This document shows positions 6,180 through 14,934 of a DNA stretch of 28,075 bases, piece by piece. Source of the DNA: an uncultured Oscillospiraceae bacterium (GTDB lineage: Bacteria; Bacillota; Clostridia; Oscillospirales; Ruminococcaceae). Positions within the stretch are counted from its first letter, which is position 1. Each line of letters starts with the position of its first letter. A program made the translations under genes and the position numbers. The notes below the pieces were generated by a model. It saw nothing but the letters and a program-made list of their open reading frames with translations. It was not told where the DNA came from and ran no database searches. The DNA is taken from contig CAKSHG010000009.1 of NCBI GenBank assembly GCA_934456315.1, positions 1 through 28,075 of the forward strand. Reading direction: 5' to 3'.

Positions 6180-7862
6180 ATGAATGAAAAACTGAAATCT
6201 GTCGTAACGACAGTCAAGACGAAATGGACGGACGCCTCAAAGATGGCGAAGATCCTGATCATTTCAATCCCGGTCGTCGTTATTGCAATAATCATCGTGC
6301 TTTGCGTGATGCTCAATTCCAACAAGAGCACAGCGGTGCTGTTTTCCGGGCTTTCTACGTCGGAATCCGGCGAGATCGCTGCGGCTATACAGGAGCTTGG
6401 CGTTACAGATGTGACGGTCAACACTGACGGCGATATCATCGTGCCGGCTGACAAGGCTGACTCACTTAGAATGCAGATGTGGGCGCAGGGCTACCCCAAG
6501 ACCACTATCAACTACGACATCTGGAACAACGGTGTCGACCTGTGGAGCACTGACACCGACAAGCGCGAGATAAAGCGTCAGCAGCTGGAAGCCCGTCTGG
6601 GCGCTACCATCGCTTCGATGGACAAGATACAGTCCGCTACGGCGAACATCACCCTGCCGGAGGTTTCCAACTACGCGCTTTCCGACAACAAGGGCGAGAG
6701 CCAGTGCGCGGTGTTCATTCAGCTCAAGAGCGACGCAGAGCCGCTTACCAACGAGGAAGTGCGCGCGATCTACCGCGGCGTTACTACCAGTGTTGAGGGG
6801 CTCACCAAAGAGAATGTTTCCATAATGGACAGCAAGCTCAATTCCTACGAGTGGATCGACCCCGAGCTTGACAAGCCCGACGAGGACGAGAACACCGACA
6901 AGTCCGGCGTTGACATCGCAAGAAAGCGCCTTGAGTTCGAGAAGGAATTCGTTCAGGTGCTCAAGGACGGTCTGGGCGATATGTTCACCAAGATGTACGG
7001 CGAGGACGGATTCGCGTTCAATGTTTCTGCAAGGCTGAACTACGATTCCAGAAACACCGAGTCCACGCAGTACACTCCGGCAGACGGCACCGACCACGGT
7101 GTTAAGGATCATGAGGACAAGGTCGCATGGGGCGGCGCCCTCGATGAGAACGGCGATATCGTCGGAGTTACTCCGAATGCAGACCTCTCACCGGATTATC
7201 CTACATACACCGGTCTTGAGGACGGTCAGAACTATTATTATAATAAGGAAGAAATACAGTACAGCGTTTCCAATGTCAAGGAAACCGTTACAAAGGACGG
7301 CTACTCCATCGATTCTCTGAGCGTTGGTCTGGTCGTTAATCAGACCAACATGACCCAGGGCGAGCGCGACGCGCTTCAGGCTATTGTCGCTAACGCCGCA
7401 GGCACTACGACAGACCTCGTTTCCGTTTACAATATTCCGTTCGTACTCAGCGCTACAAACAACGGCGGCGCAAACGGCGATGGAAACCTCCAGATCATCA
7501 CTCCGCCTGTGGATACGTTCAGAAATACCCTGCTGTACGTTGTAGTCGGTCTTGGCATCGTGCTGATACTGCTTCTGGTGATGACGCTTATGATGAGCCA
7601 TTCGAGAAAGAAGAAGATCAGACGCCGCCAGGAGGCTGCATTCGCAGCAGCCGCACAGGCGAGCCAGACGCAGTCCGCCGGCGGCGCGACTGCGCAGGAG
7701 CCGGAATCTCCGGAGGAAGTGGACTTCAATATCGCGAGCCTTACCGAGGAGGCTGCGAAGGAGTCCCGCGAAACTATCCTCAAGCGCGAGATAAGCGACT
7801 TCTCCAAGACAAATCCGGAGATCGTCGCACAGATCATCAAGAACATGATGAAGGCAGAATAA
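6180..7862 (+). CDS. fliF: Flagellar MS-ring protein FliF
   Basis: 560 residues, a usual length. FliF forms the MS ring in the cytoplasmic membrane and houses the export gate. Membrane segments lie at about 24-45 and 451-472, with the ring-building periplasmic domains between them: YscJ-like (about 47-220) and the larger FliF domain (about 230-440). The conserved ring-domain start is LFSGLSTSESGEIAAAIQEL. The cytosolic tail ends in LKREISDFSKTNPEIVAQII, the FliG-binding segment. The C-terminal membrane segment is followed by the basic stretch RKKKIRRRQ, which fits a cytosolic tail. CGGAGGA (6163-6169) precedes ATG 6180. fliG follows after 22 bases, in keeping with the direct FliF-FliG contact. 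Confidence 0.97.
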   Translation: MNEKLKSVVTTVKTKWTDASKMAKILIISIPVVVIAIIIVLCVMLNSNKSTAVLFSGLSTSESGEIAAAIQELGVTDVTVNTDGDIIVPADKADSLRMQMWAQGYPKTTINYDIWNNGVDLWSTDTDKREIKRQQLEARLGATIASMDKIQSATANITLPEVSNYALSDNKGESQCAVFIQLKSDAEPLTNEEVRAIYRGVTTSVEGLTKENVSIMDSKLNSYEWIDPELDKPDEDENTDKSGVDIARKRLEFEKEFVQVLKDGLGDMFTKMYGEDGFAFNVSARLNYDSRNTESTQYTPADGTDHGVKDHEDKVAWGGALDENGDIVGVTPNADLSPDYPTYTGLEDGQNYYYNKEEIQYSVSNVKETVTKDGYSIDSLSVGLVVNQTNMTQGERDALQAIVANAAGTTTDLVSVYNIPFVLSATNNGGANGDGNLQIITPPVDTFRNTLLYVVVGLGIVLILLLVMTLMMSHSRKKKIRRRQEAAFAAAAQASQTQSAGGATAQEPESPEEVDFNIASLTEEAAKESRETILKREISDFSKTNPEIVAQIIKNMMKAE

Positions 7863-7884
7863 GCCTCACTAAGGGGGGACATAT

Positions 7885-8907
7885 ATGGCAGAAGCTAAGA
7901 AAGCCGAAGAACTCACCGCGAACCAGAAAATCGCGCTGGTTCTCGCGGCAATGGGCGCCGACAACGCCTCAGAGATATACAAGCACCTTTCAGACGACGA
8001 GATCGAGGCGCTTTCCACCGAGGTCGCTAAGCTGGAATACCAGCCTATCGACGTCGTAGAAGGCGTTCTCAACGAGTTCTACGAGCTTTGCCTTACGCAG
8101 AAGGTCGTTGCCGAGGGCGGCGTTGATTACGCCCGCGAGATACTCGAAAAGGCGTTCGGCTCCGAGGCGGCTAACAACCTGCTTCAGAGGATAACAAAGC
8201 AGCTCAAGACGAAATCCTTCGACTTTGTTCGAAAGGCGGACTATAAGAACCTGCTCGCGATAGTACAGAACGAGCACCCGCAGACCATCGCGCTGATCCT
8301 TTCCTACGCAAGGATAGACCAGGCGGCGGCGATACTCGCAGAGCTTCCCAAGGAAAAGCGCGTCGAGGTAGTCGAGAGGATCGCGAGAATGGACCGGGCT
8401 TCGCCTGACGTCATCAAGGCGCTGGAAGCTACGCTCGAGAAGAAGTTCGCAAACCTCGTGAACACCGACAGCATGGAGGTCGGCGGTATCTCCTATGTTG
8501 CGGAGGTCATGAACAACGTAGACCGCGCGACCGAGAAGTACATATTCGACGAACTGTCCGCAAGGGATCAGAAGCTTGCAGACCAGATCAAGCAGAAGAT
8601 GTTCGTATTCGAGGATATCGTCAACCTGGATTCCATGGCTATCCAGGAGTTCACAAAACAGGTCGACCCGAAGGATCTCGCGATCGCAATCAAGGGCTCC
8701 ACGCAGGAGGTCGCAGAGTGCATTTTCTCCAATATCTCCACGCGTGCAAGAGAGAGCCTTCAGGCAGATATCGAGTACCTGCACAATGTGCGTATGCGTG
8801 ACGTCGAGGCTGCACAGCAGAACATCGTTGCGACTATCCGCCGTCTTGAGCAGGAGCAGATCATCACCATCTCCCACGGCGGTGGCGGCGACGAGGTCAT
8901 TGCGTAA
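7885..8907 (+). CDS. fliG: Flagellar motor switch protein FliG
   Basis: 340 residues, full length. FliG sits on the FliF C-terminus and carries the charged torque helix contacted by MotA. The middle-domain EHPQT motif is at 130-134. The C-terminal domain keeps the MFVFEDIVNLD segment (239-249), then the torque-helix region with its charged residues (RARESLQADIEYLHNVRMRD) and the conserved AQQNIVATIRRLEQEQII end. The Gly-rich tail HGGGGDEVIA is local. ATG 7885 follows a G-rich ribosome site about seven bases upstream. Between fliG and fliH there are 47 bases with a weak CGTTA/TAACG pairing around the fliH ribosome site. Confidence 0.97.
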   Translation: MAEAKKAEELTANQKIALVLAAMGADNASEIYKHLSDDEIEALSTEVAKLEYQPIDVVEGVLNEFYELCLTQKVVAEGGVDYAREILEKAFGSEAANNLLQRITKQLKTKSFDFVRKADYKNLLAIVQNEHPQTIALILSYARIDQAAAILAELPKEKRVEVVERIARMDRASPDVIKALEATLEKKFANLVNTDSMEVGGISYVAEVMNNVDRATEKYIFDELSARDQKLADQIKQKMFVFEDIVNLDSMAIQEFTKQVDPKDLAIAIKGSTQEVAECIFSNISTRARESLQADIEYLHNVRMRDVEAAQQNIVATIRRLEQEQIITISHGGGGDEVIA

Positions 8908-8954
8908 TGCGGCCTGAGCGTTATTTCAGATTTTCAGCGTAACGGAGGGATACA

Positions 8955-9914
8955 GTGTCAGTTTTAAAAAGGAACTCCGTTTATTTCGGCGGCGGCGTTG
9001 ATATCTCGAACACGATAGATATCAGACACGCTCAGCCCGCGGCTGAACCGGTTCAGCCGGTGCAGCAGGAGCCGCAGCCGGAGGAGCCGAAAAAGCCAGA
9101 CCCAGAACAGGTCCTGATGGAAGCCAAGCGCAGGCTGGACGAAAAGCTCCAGCAGCTGAACTTCCGCGAAAAGCAGCTTGAGCAGCAGAAGCAGGAGCTT
9201 GAGGAGCTCAAGGCGAGGTGCGTTCAGCAGGGCAAGGATATAATCCAGGAAGCCAAAAGCCGTGCGGACGCGATCGTCCAGAACGCCAACGACAACGCCT
9301 CGCAGATAATTTCTGACGCCGAAGCGAACCGCGACAGCGTCTACATCAAGGCAAAGGCTGACGGCTTCGAGCATGGAACACGGGACGGCAGAGAGGCTTG
9401 CCTTGCTGCCGGGCGTGATATCCTTGACGAAGCAAAATCCTATGCCGAGAGGATAAATTCCGAGAAAGACCAGCTTTTTGCGGACTACGAAAAGGAAATT
9501 TACGATACCGTGATGCAGATAGCGAAGAAAGTCACGCTGGACAGCATCACATCAAAGGACAGCGCAGCAGTCAAGCGCCTGATAAAAAAGGCGGCGAAGG
9601 AATTCCGCAACTGCGAGCGTATAAAGATAACTCTTAACGACAACGGAGCCAACGAGGAGCTTACCGGGGACTACGAGTACCTGAAGGAGCTCTGCGGAGG
9701 TATCCAGAACGTTGAGGTGGAGCTCCTGCCGGAAGCTGAACCGGGAACGGTGATAGTCGATAACGGCAGCGAGATAGTGGACGCGGGAATAATGACGCAG
9801 CTCCGCATGATACAGGAGCTTGGCGACGGAAAGTTCCGCGAACCCACAAAATCCCCGAGGAAAAAGAAGAAACCCGACCCCGAGCCTGCTGAACAGTCAG
9901 ACGAGGAGTCATAG
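8955..9914 (+). CDS. fliH: Flagellar export stator protein FliH
   Basis: 319 residues, somewhat longer than many FliH proteins. FliH dimers hold and regulate the ATPase FliI at the C-ring. The sequence shows a Pro/Gln/Glu-rich N-terminal segment (about 28-52), a long coiled coil with repeated Gln, Glu and Lys (about 53-130), and a FliH/vacuolar-stator-like C-terminal domain (about 165-285, including VMQIAKKVTLDSI and the NGSEIVDAGIMTQL end). A charged tail rich in Lys, Pro and Glu follows (about 290-319) and is not a standard part of the family. The start is GTG 8955, five bases after GGAGGG. It ends 19 bases before fliI, its partner. Confidence 0.9.
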   Translation: MSVLKRNSVYFGGGVDISNTIDIRHAQPAAEPVQPVQQEPQPEEPKKPDPEQVLMEAKRRLDEKLQQLNFREKQLEQQKQELEELKARCVQQGKDIIQEAKSRADAIVQNANDNASQIISDAEANRDSVYIKAKADGFEHGTRDGREACLAAGRDILDEAKSYAERINSEKDQLFADYEKEIYDTVMQIAKKVTLDSITSKDSAAVKRLIKKAAKEFRNCERIKITLNDNGANEELTGDYEYLKELCGGIQNVEVELLPEAEPGTVIVDNGSEIVDAGIMTQLRMIQELGDGKFREPTKSPRKKKKPDPEPAEQSDEES

Positions 9915-9933
9915 ACCCACAGCGGAGGAAGTC

Positions 9934-11253
9934 ATGGCACTTGAATTCGGAGCATTTCGCGATGAAATAACAAAATATGACACATTCCGCTACATGGGAA
10001 AGATAGAAAAGATAGTCGGAATGACCATCGAGGCGAGCGGTCCCGCCTGCAATATAGGCGATGTATGCCGCATTTACTCGAAGGACATGTCGAGCTATAT
10101 CCGGGCAGAGGTCGTGGGGTTCAATAAGAGCAATATCCTGCTCATGCCCTACACCGAGATCGAGGGCATCGGTCCGGGGAGCATCGTGGATTCCACCGGC
10201 GACAAGCTCACCGTCAAGGCGGGTCCCGGACTTGTCGGGCGCATAGTCGACGCGGCGGGAATGCCGCTGGACGGCGGCGCCGACCCGGGGTGTACCGATT
10301 CCATTTCGATAACAGGCGCTCCGTCGAATCCGTTCGACAGACCTCCGATAAAGTCGCAGATAGAGCTTGGCGTTAAGGCCATAGACGGTCTGCTGACCAT
10401 GGGCAAGGGTCAGAGAATGGGCATATTCGCCGGTTCGGGCGTTGGTAAGTCTACGCTGATGGGCATGATCGCCCGTAAGGTCAAGGCGGATATCAACGTT
10501 ATCGCGCTGGTCGGCGAGCGTGGACGTGAGGTCCGCGAGTTCATCGAGCGTGACCTTGGACCGGAGGGCATGGCGCGCTCCGTGCTGGTGGTCGCGACGT
10601 CGGATCAGCCTGCGATGATGAGAAGCAAGTGCCCGCTGACCGCTACGGCTATCGCGGAGTACTTCATGAAGCAGGGCAAGGACGTACTCCTGATGATGGA
10701 CAGTCTGACGCGTTACGCGATGGCGCTGCGCGAGGTAGGACTATCCACGGGTGAACCTCCGATAGCGAGAGGCTACACGCCGTCTATTTACAGCAGCATG
10801 CCGAAGCTGCTGGAGCGCGCCGGGAATTTCCCGGAGGGCTCGATAACCGGTATCTACACCGTGCTCGTTGAGGGCGACGACACCAACGAGCCGATTGCCG
10901 ATACTGTCCGCGGTATCATCGACGGACATATCATTCTTTCGCGTAAGATCGCGGCGCAGAATCACTACCCCGCGATAGACATACTTCCGAGTGTCAGCCG
11001 ACTGATGTCGGAGATAGACACTCCCGAGCACAAGCAGGCAGCGGGCAAGCTGCGAAACCTGCTCTCGCTGTACAACAACAACGCCGACCTCATCTCGATA
11101 GGCGCGTACAAGCACGGAACAAATCCCGCGCTGGACGAGGCTATCAGGAAGATCGACAAGATAAACGAGTTCCTCATGCAGCGGGTGGAGGAATCCTACA
11201 CGCTTGAGGAAACGGTGCAGCTGCTTATCGCCGCAGTCGGCGATGAATCTTAA
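9934..11253 (+). CDS. fliI: Flagellum-specific ATP synthase FliI
   Basis: 439 residues, the usual length. FliI is the hexameric ATPase of the flagellar type III export apparatus and resembles the F1 beta subunit. Walker A GSGVGKST is at 167-174 and Walker B VLLMMD at 251-256, followed by SLTRYAMALREVGLS with the family catalytic and arginine residues. The C-terminal domain ends with the usual LLIAAVGDE. I chose ATG 9934, after GCGGAGGA (9922-9929), because homology begins there; the open frame reaches back to 9820 inside fliH but that part is unrelated to the family. It lies between fliH and fliJ, its regulator and its central stalk. Confidence 0.97.
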   Translation: MALEFGAFRDEITKYDTFRYMGKIEKIVGMTIEASGPACNIGDVCRIYSKDMSSYIRAEVVGFNKSNILLMPYTEIEGIGPGSIVDSTGDKLTVKAGPGLVGRIVDAAGMPLDGGADPGCTDSISITGAPSNPFDRPPIKSQIELGVKAIDGLLTMGKGQRMGIFAGSGVGKSTLMGMIARKVKADINVIALVGERGREVREFIERDLGPEGMARSVLVVATSDQPAMMRSKCPLTATAIAEYFMKQGKDVLLMMDSLTRYAMALREVGLSTGEPPIARGYTPSIYSSMPKLLERAGNFPEGSITGIYTVLVEGDDTNEPIADTVRGIIDGHIILSRKIAAQNHYPAIDILPSVSRLMSEIDTPEHKQAAGKLRNLLSLYNNNADLISIGAYKHGTNPALDEAIRKIDKINEFLMQRVEESYTLEETVQLLIAAVGDES

Positions 11254-11266
11254 GAGGTGACAGGCT

Positions 11267-11725
11267 TTGAAGAAATTTCAGTTCACTCTGCAAAAGCTGA
11301 TGGACTTCCGCCAGCAGGAGCTAGACCGCCAGAAGAACACGCTTAGCGCTTTGCAGGCTGACCTACAGCGTATCTACGCTGAAAAGGAGGAGCTGACAAA
11401 GCAGGTGGAACAGTTTAGCGTTGAGCTGGAAGATGTTTGCCGGCATGGAGCGCAGGCGTTCGAGATATCGGTGCGCAAGCGCTACATAGTCACGCTCCAG
11501 CAGGAGATACACGCAAGGGACGCCAGCGCAGCGCTCAAGCAGGAGGAGATAAACAAGCAGCTTGGCGTTGTCGTTGAGGCAACGAAGGACGTGCGGACCC
11601 TCGAAAAGCTTGAGGAAAAGCAGCTCGAGGATTACAAGGCGGCTGCGAACAAGGAAAATGAGCAGTTTATTGAGGAGTTCGTTTCCGGGCAGTCGATACG
11701 CGCGGCGCAGAGCCAGAGCGTCTGA
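11267..11725 (+). CDS. fliJ: Flagellar export chaperone/stalk protein FliJ
   Basis: 152 residues, almost wholly helical and rich in Gln, Glu, Lys and Leu, as in the FliJ coiled-coil hairpin that inserts into the FliI hexamer and contacts FlhA. The N-terminus KKFQFTLQKLMDFRQQEL is the typical FliJ start. It begins with TTG (11267), six bases after AGAGGTGA (11253-11260), and no better start is available nearby. Sequence conservation in this family is low, so the call rests on the N-terminal motif, coiled-coil composition, length and position after fliI. Confidence 0.9.
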   Translation: MKKFQFTLQKLMDFRQQELDRQKNTLSALQADLQRIYAEKEELTKQVEQFSVELEDVCRHGAQAFEISVRKRYIVTLQQEIHARDASAALKQEEINKQLGVVVEATKDVRTLEKLEEKQLEDYKAAANKENEQFIEEFVSGQSIRAAQSQSV

Positions 11726-11736
11726 CATTGATCTGC

Positions 11737-11760
11737 ATATCCGGGCGCAAGCCCTGATAT
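11737..11760 (+). other. Intercistronic hairpin fliJ-fliK
   Basis: ATATC/GATAT and GGGC/GCCC form a stem with one C.T mismatch closed by a GCAA (GNRA) tetraloop. There is no T tract. It precedes the perfect fliK ribosome site. Confidence 0.5.
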
Positions 11761-11788
11761 AGATACTATTATTAAAGGAGGTGAGTAA

Positions 11789-13393
11789 ATGGCAGTAGCA
11801 TTCAGCACAGGAGGTTCCGGTTATCCCCGCAGCGACTTCATGATATCCGACGCGGCAATTCCCACACGGGTAGAGGAGGCGGCTAAGGCGGATCAGACCG
11901 AGCGGTTTTCCAGTGTGCTGAGCGGTGTGAGCGGGTCGAAGAACGCAGTCAGGAATACAGCGGTTTCCGATAAGACAGTTCAGTCCGACAATGCTGACAA
12001 GGCGGTAAAGGCAGCTTCTGATAATTCTTCGAGATCCGAAATATTCGACAAGTTCGAGAAGATCCAGAAGGAGCTGACAGCGGCGGACGGAAGCCTTGAC
12101 ATGCAGAAGCTCGTAAAGGCGGTCGCGGACGGCGAGATATCGCTGGACGAGATACCCCAGGAGCTTTTCACTGACGAGATGCTTTCGGAGCTTGTGAAGC
12201 TCGTCAAGCAGATAACGCCCGCCGAAAAGGACGACGATCCGAAGCAGAGCGAGGATCCGGCGGTTCAGCAGCTTGTGGCGGAGCTTGCGTCGATGATGAA
12301 TCAGACCGCAGTTCCCGAGGAGATCAGCGACCTAAGCGAGGAAGTATCCGCGCTTATGGGCAGGATAGCTGAAGTCACTGATGAGGTACAGCTGGCAGCA
12401 CCAGAGGTTGAGCAGAGCGCGCCTGAGATCGTTCAGAACGAGCAGATACAGCAGGCGGAAACTACCGGAGAACCCGTGAAGTTCGCAGTACAGACCGACA
12501 GCGCAGAGCAGAAACCGCAGGCAGAAGCGAAGCCGGTCCAGGCGGAGCAGCCCGAAACCAGTCAGACCGCAGTTGTGGAAACCGCAGTCCGGACAGATGA
12601 AAACACCAGCTCCCAGAGCGATGGTCAGGCAGAAAGCCAGAGCGGTCAGGGCAGCCAGCAGATGGAAACATCAGCGCAGACTGCACAGGCGGCACAGTCC
12701 AGGCAGACAGCTCCCCAGGAGAACACCCGATTCCGTGAGGAGATCGGCAGCACAGAGGTCAGGACCTACGAAAAGCCGGAGGAAGCTCCGCAGCAGGAGC
12801 AGCCGCAGATATTCGCGGACCATACCGCGCAGCGCAGCAGAGTCGTGCTTAAATCCGATGAGCTTGAGGCAATAAGATCCGGCGGCGAAAAGATCGACGA
12901 TACGGCTCAGACGATGACGCAGCCCCAGACAGTTTCAGCAGAAACCCCGGTGGTATTCATGCGGCATGACGGCACCGAGGTGACGGTCAAGCCCGCAGAA
13001 GTTGCTCAGCAGGTCGCGGGTAAGCTCACGGAGCGCGCAGCAGACCTTAAAGAGGGCGAGATCGAGTACAGCGTTACGCTCGAACCCCAGGATCTCGGCA
13101 GGATCACGGTCAGAATGACTAAGACCGCAGACGGAACAGTTTCGGTATCCATCGCGGCAGAGAACTCCAAGACCCTTAAGATCATCGAGGATAACGGATC
13201 CGCTATTCAGAACAGCCTGAAGCAGAACGGAGTTCAGCTGGAAAACTGGCAGACGGTCAGCGAATCCCGTCAGGAAGCGCAGGCACAGGACTACCAGGGC
13301 AGCAGCAAGAATCCCTACCGCGAAAGCGAAAACCACCGTCAGGACGATGACGCTGACGACAAGAGCTTTGCGGAGATCATCGCTTCCATGTAA
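11789..13393 (+). CDS. fliK: Flagellar hook-length control protein FliK
   Basis: 534 residues. FliK measures hook length and switches export from rod/hook to filament substrates by contacting FlhB. The first two thirds are low-complexity and rich in Gln, Glu, Ala and Ser, typical of the molecular ruler part. The conserved C-terminal domain begins near 390 and contains LEPQDLGRITVRM from residue 431, the family signature. A charged tail follows (about 500-534). The ribosome site AAAGGAGGTG (11774-11783) is near perfect and sits five bases before ATG 11789. Genes of this kind evolve fast outside the last domain; position before flgD supports the call. Confidence 0.93.
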   Translation: MAVAFSTGGSGYPRSDFMISDAAIPTRVEEAAKADQTERFSSVLSGVSGSKNAVRNTAVSDKTVQSDNADKAVKAASDNSSRSEIFDKFEKIQKELTAADGSLDMQKLVKAVADGEISLDEIPQELFTDEMLSELVKLVKQITPAEKDDDPKQSEDPAVQQLVAELASMMNQTAVPEEISDLSEEVSALMGRIAEVTDEVQLAAPEVEQSAPEIVQNEQIQQAETTGEPVKFAVQTDSAEQKPQAEAKPVQAEQPETSQTAVVETAVRTDENTSSQSDGQAESQSGQGSQQMETSAQTAQAAQSRQTAPQENTRFREEIGSTEVRTYEKPEEAPQQEQPQIFADHTAQRSRVVLKSDELEAIRSGGEKIDDTAQTMTQPQTVSAETPVVFMRHDGTEVTVKPAEVAQQVAGKLTERAADLKEGEIEYSVTLEPQDLGRITVRMTKTADGTVSVSIAAENSKTLKIIEDNGSAIQNSLKQNGVQLENWQTVSESRQEAQAQDYQGSSKNPYRESENHRQDDDADDKSFAEIIASM

Positions 13394-13410
13394 GCGGGAA
13401 AGGAGAGCAA

Positions 13411-14415
13411 ATGGCAGAAACAACAGGCATTCTTTCATCGTCAGAGCAGATACAGGCTAACTACGAGAAGTACAAGAGCAAGTTCAAGGACGCCACCGAA
13501 AACATGGTGAACTCCGATACGTTTTTAAGTCTGCTGGTAGCCGAGATGACCAACCAGGACCCGATGGAGCCTACTTCCAATACGGAGTTCGTTACCCAGA
13601 TGGCACAGTTCACCTCGCTTCAGTATTCCAAGGACGCTGCGACTTATTCGCAGTCGAACTATGCTTCCAGCCTGGTCGGCAAGACGGTCACCGCCTCAAA
13701 GATGGACGGCAGCAAGCAGGTCACCAAGACCGGCGTAGTGCAGTCAGTCATGAAGAACGGCGACAGCTATACTATAAAGATAGACGGCGTGAGCTTCGAA
13801 CTCAAGAATATCACCTCGATATCTGAAACCACTTCCGCAGACAGCAATACCACTACCGGAAACACATCTCTGGGAGAGCTTATTGCAAAGGCATCTATGA
13901 TGATAGGCATGAGCGCGACTGTTAATCCGAAGGTCGAGGGCGGTTCGCTGCTTGATTCCGGTATCATCACCTCTATCCAGGTGAAGGACGGTCAGGTCAG
14001 GGTCCTCATCAACGACAAGGGCTACGCGCTTGACGATATCGTTGAGGTAGCTTATCCGACCATAGGTGGCGGCGATGACGACAGCAGCACCGAGGATAAG
14101 ACCGAAACTCCGTCGACCGGCGAAACGACAGGAACTCCCTCTGCTGACAAATCCGATGACGACAGTACGGCAGAAACGCAGATGATGTCCGACGAGGAGC
14201 TTGACAGGATCATCGAGAGCCACCGTCAGGCAAAGGAGGACGAGGAGTCCGCTGACGTAGTCAGCGAGATGATGTCGGCAGTCGACAGGGCTAACGAGGC
14301 TGCAAGAGAAGAAACAAGACGTCTTTACGATGAGGACGTACAGGAAGTTACAGGCGAGGTTATCCCCGACAACTATGTCGACGAGGATATACAGGACCTT
14401 GAGGATTTCGTGTGA
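13411..14415 (+). CDS. flgD: Flagellar hook-capping protein FlgD, extended
   Basis: 334 residues, longer than the roughly 140-230 common for FlgD. FlgD caps the growing hook and directs FlgE assembly. The conserved N-terminal region is clear (DTFLSLLVAEMTNQDPMEP, then TEFVTQMAQFTSLQ, 36-71). After it come two similar segments with an L/MxG start and beta-rich end: 87-137 (SSLVGKTV ... FELKNITSI) and 161-216 (SMMIGMSA ... YALDDIVEVAYP). A Ser/Thr/Asp linker (219-256) and an acidic helical tail (257-334) complete the protein. ATG 13411 follows an AAGGAGA site. The extra copy and tail are unusual; the FlgD identity itself is secure. Confidence 0.93.
   Translation: MAETTGILSSSEQIQANYEKYKSKFKDATENMVNSDTFLSLLVAEMTNQDPMEPTSNTEFVTQMAQFTSLQYSKDAATYSQSNYASSLVGKTVTASKMDGSKQVTKTGVVQSVMKNGDSYTIKIDGVSFELKNITSISETTSADSNTTTGNTSLGELIAKASMMIGMSATVNPKVEGGSLLDSGIITSIQVKDGQVRVLINDKGYALDDIVEVAYPTIGGGDDDSSTEDKTETPSTGETTGTPSADKSDDDSTAETQMMSDEELDRIIESHRQAKEDEESADVVSEMMSAVDRANEAAREETRRLYDEDVQEVTGEVIPDNYVDEDIQDLEDFV
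13669..14058 (+). repeat. Two diverged SH3/Tudor-like units within FlgD
   Basis: Unit 1 is coded by 13669-13821 and unit 2 by 13891-14058. Both run small-residue-LxGxxV ... GxVxSVxxxxGxxxxxIxxxxxxLxDI. The similarity is visible by eye at the protein level only, with no recognisable DNA identity, so any duplication is old. Confidence 0.5.
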
Positions 14416-14442
14416 AACTGAATAAAGCATGGAGGCTTTAAT

Positions 14443-14847
14443 ATGCTGATAAGCGAATACTTAGCGCTTCGCAATCAGATCAGCGTTACCACGGGAAACA
14501 CAGTGGTACAGCCCGCAAACGGCACGGCAAAGGACGCGGTGCAGGGCGGTTCCTTCGCGGAGGCTTTACAGGAAAAGCTGAACGAAAAAAACGGCGTGGA
14601 ATTCTCAAAGCATGCTTTACAGCGGCTTGAGGAGCGCAGCATAGACCTTTCCGAAAACGAAACGCTGGAGCGTCTTAACAAGGGCGTGGAGCTGGCGGCG
14701 GGAAAGGGCAGCAGCGAAACGCTGGTCCTCGTGGGAAGAAACGCTTTCGTTGTGAGCGTAAAAAACAACAAGGTGATAACGACCCTTTCAGACAACGAGC
14801 TGAACGGGAATGTGTTCACAAATATTGATTCGACCGTTATCGTATGA
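14443..14847 (+). CDS. Flagellar operon protein of the TIGR02530 type
   Basis: 134 residues. Proteins of this family are found between flgD and flgE in many Clostridia; their exact role in hook assembly is not known. The family signature is present: FSKHALQRLEERSIDLSEN, then LNKGVELAAGKGSSETLVL, then the C-terminal FVVSVKNNKVITTL. The N-terminal 45 residues are less conserved. It is probably cytosolic, with no signal peptide or membrane segment. ATG 14443 follows GGAGG (14431-14435) by seven bases. Position and signature agree, so the family call is firm although the function is open. Confidence 0.9.
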   Translation: MLISEYLALRNQISVTTGNTVVQPANGTAKDAVQGGSFAEALQEKLNEKNGVEFSKHALQRLEERSIDLSENETLERLNKGVELAAGKGSSETLVLVGRNAFVVSVKNNKVITTLSDNELNGNVFTNIDSTVIV

Positions 14848-14868
14848 ACGGACCTGAATGGAATTCAT

Positions 14869-14893
14869 GCCCCGGCTGCGACTGAGACGGGGC
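14869..14893 (+). other. Hairpin upstream of flgE
   Basis: GCCCCG (14869-14874) pairs with CGGGGC (14888-14893) across a 13-base loop, 28 bases before the flgE ribosome site (GGAGGT, 14922-14927). No T tract. It may stabilise the 5' end of a processed flgE message or slow incoming polymerase. Confidence 0.55.
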
Positions 14894-14934
14894 GGCGGTC
14901 AAGTCAATGACAAATTATTCTGGAGGTCAATAGA

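Noticed and set aside
9820..9933. N-terminal extension of FliI into fliH
   Set aside because: Homology and the GCGGAGGA site place the start at 9934.
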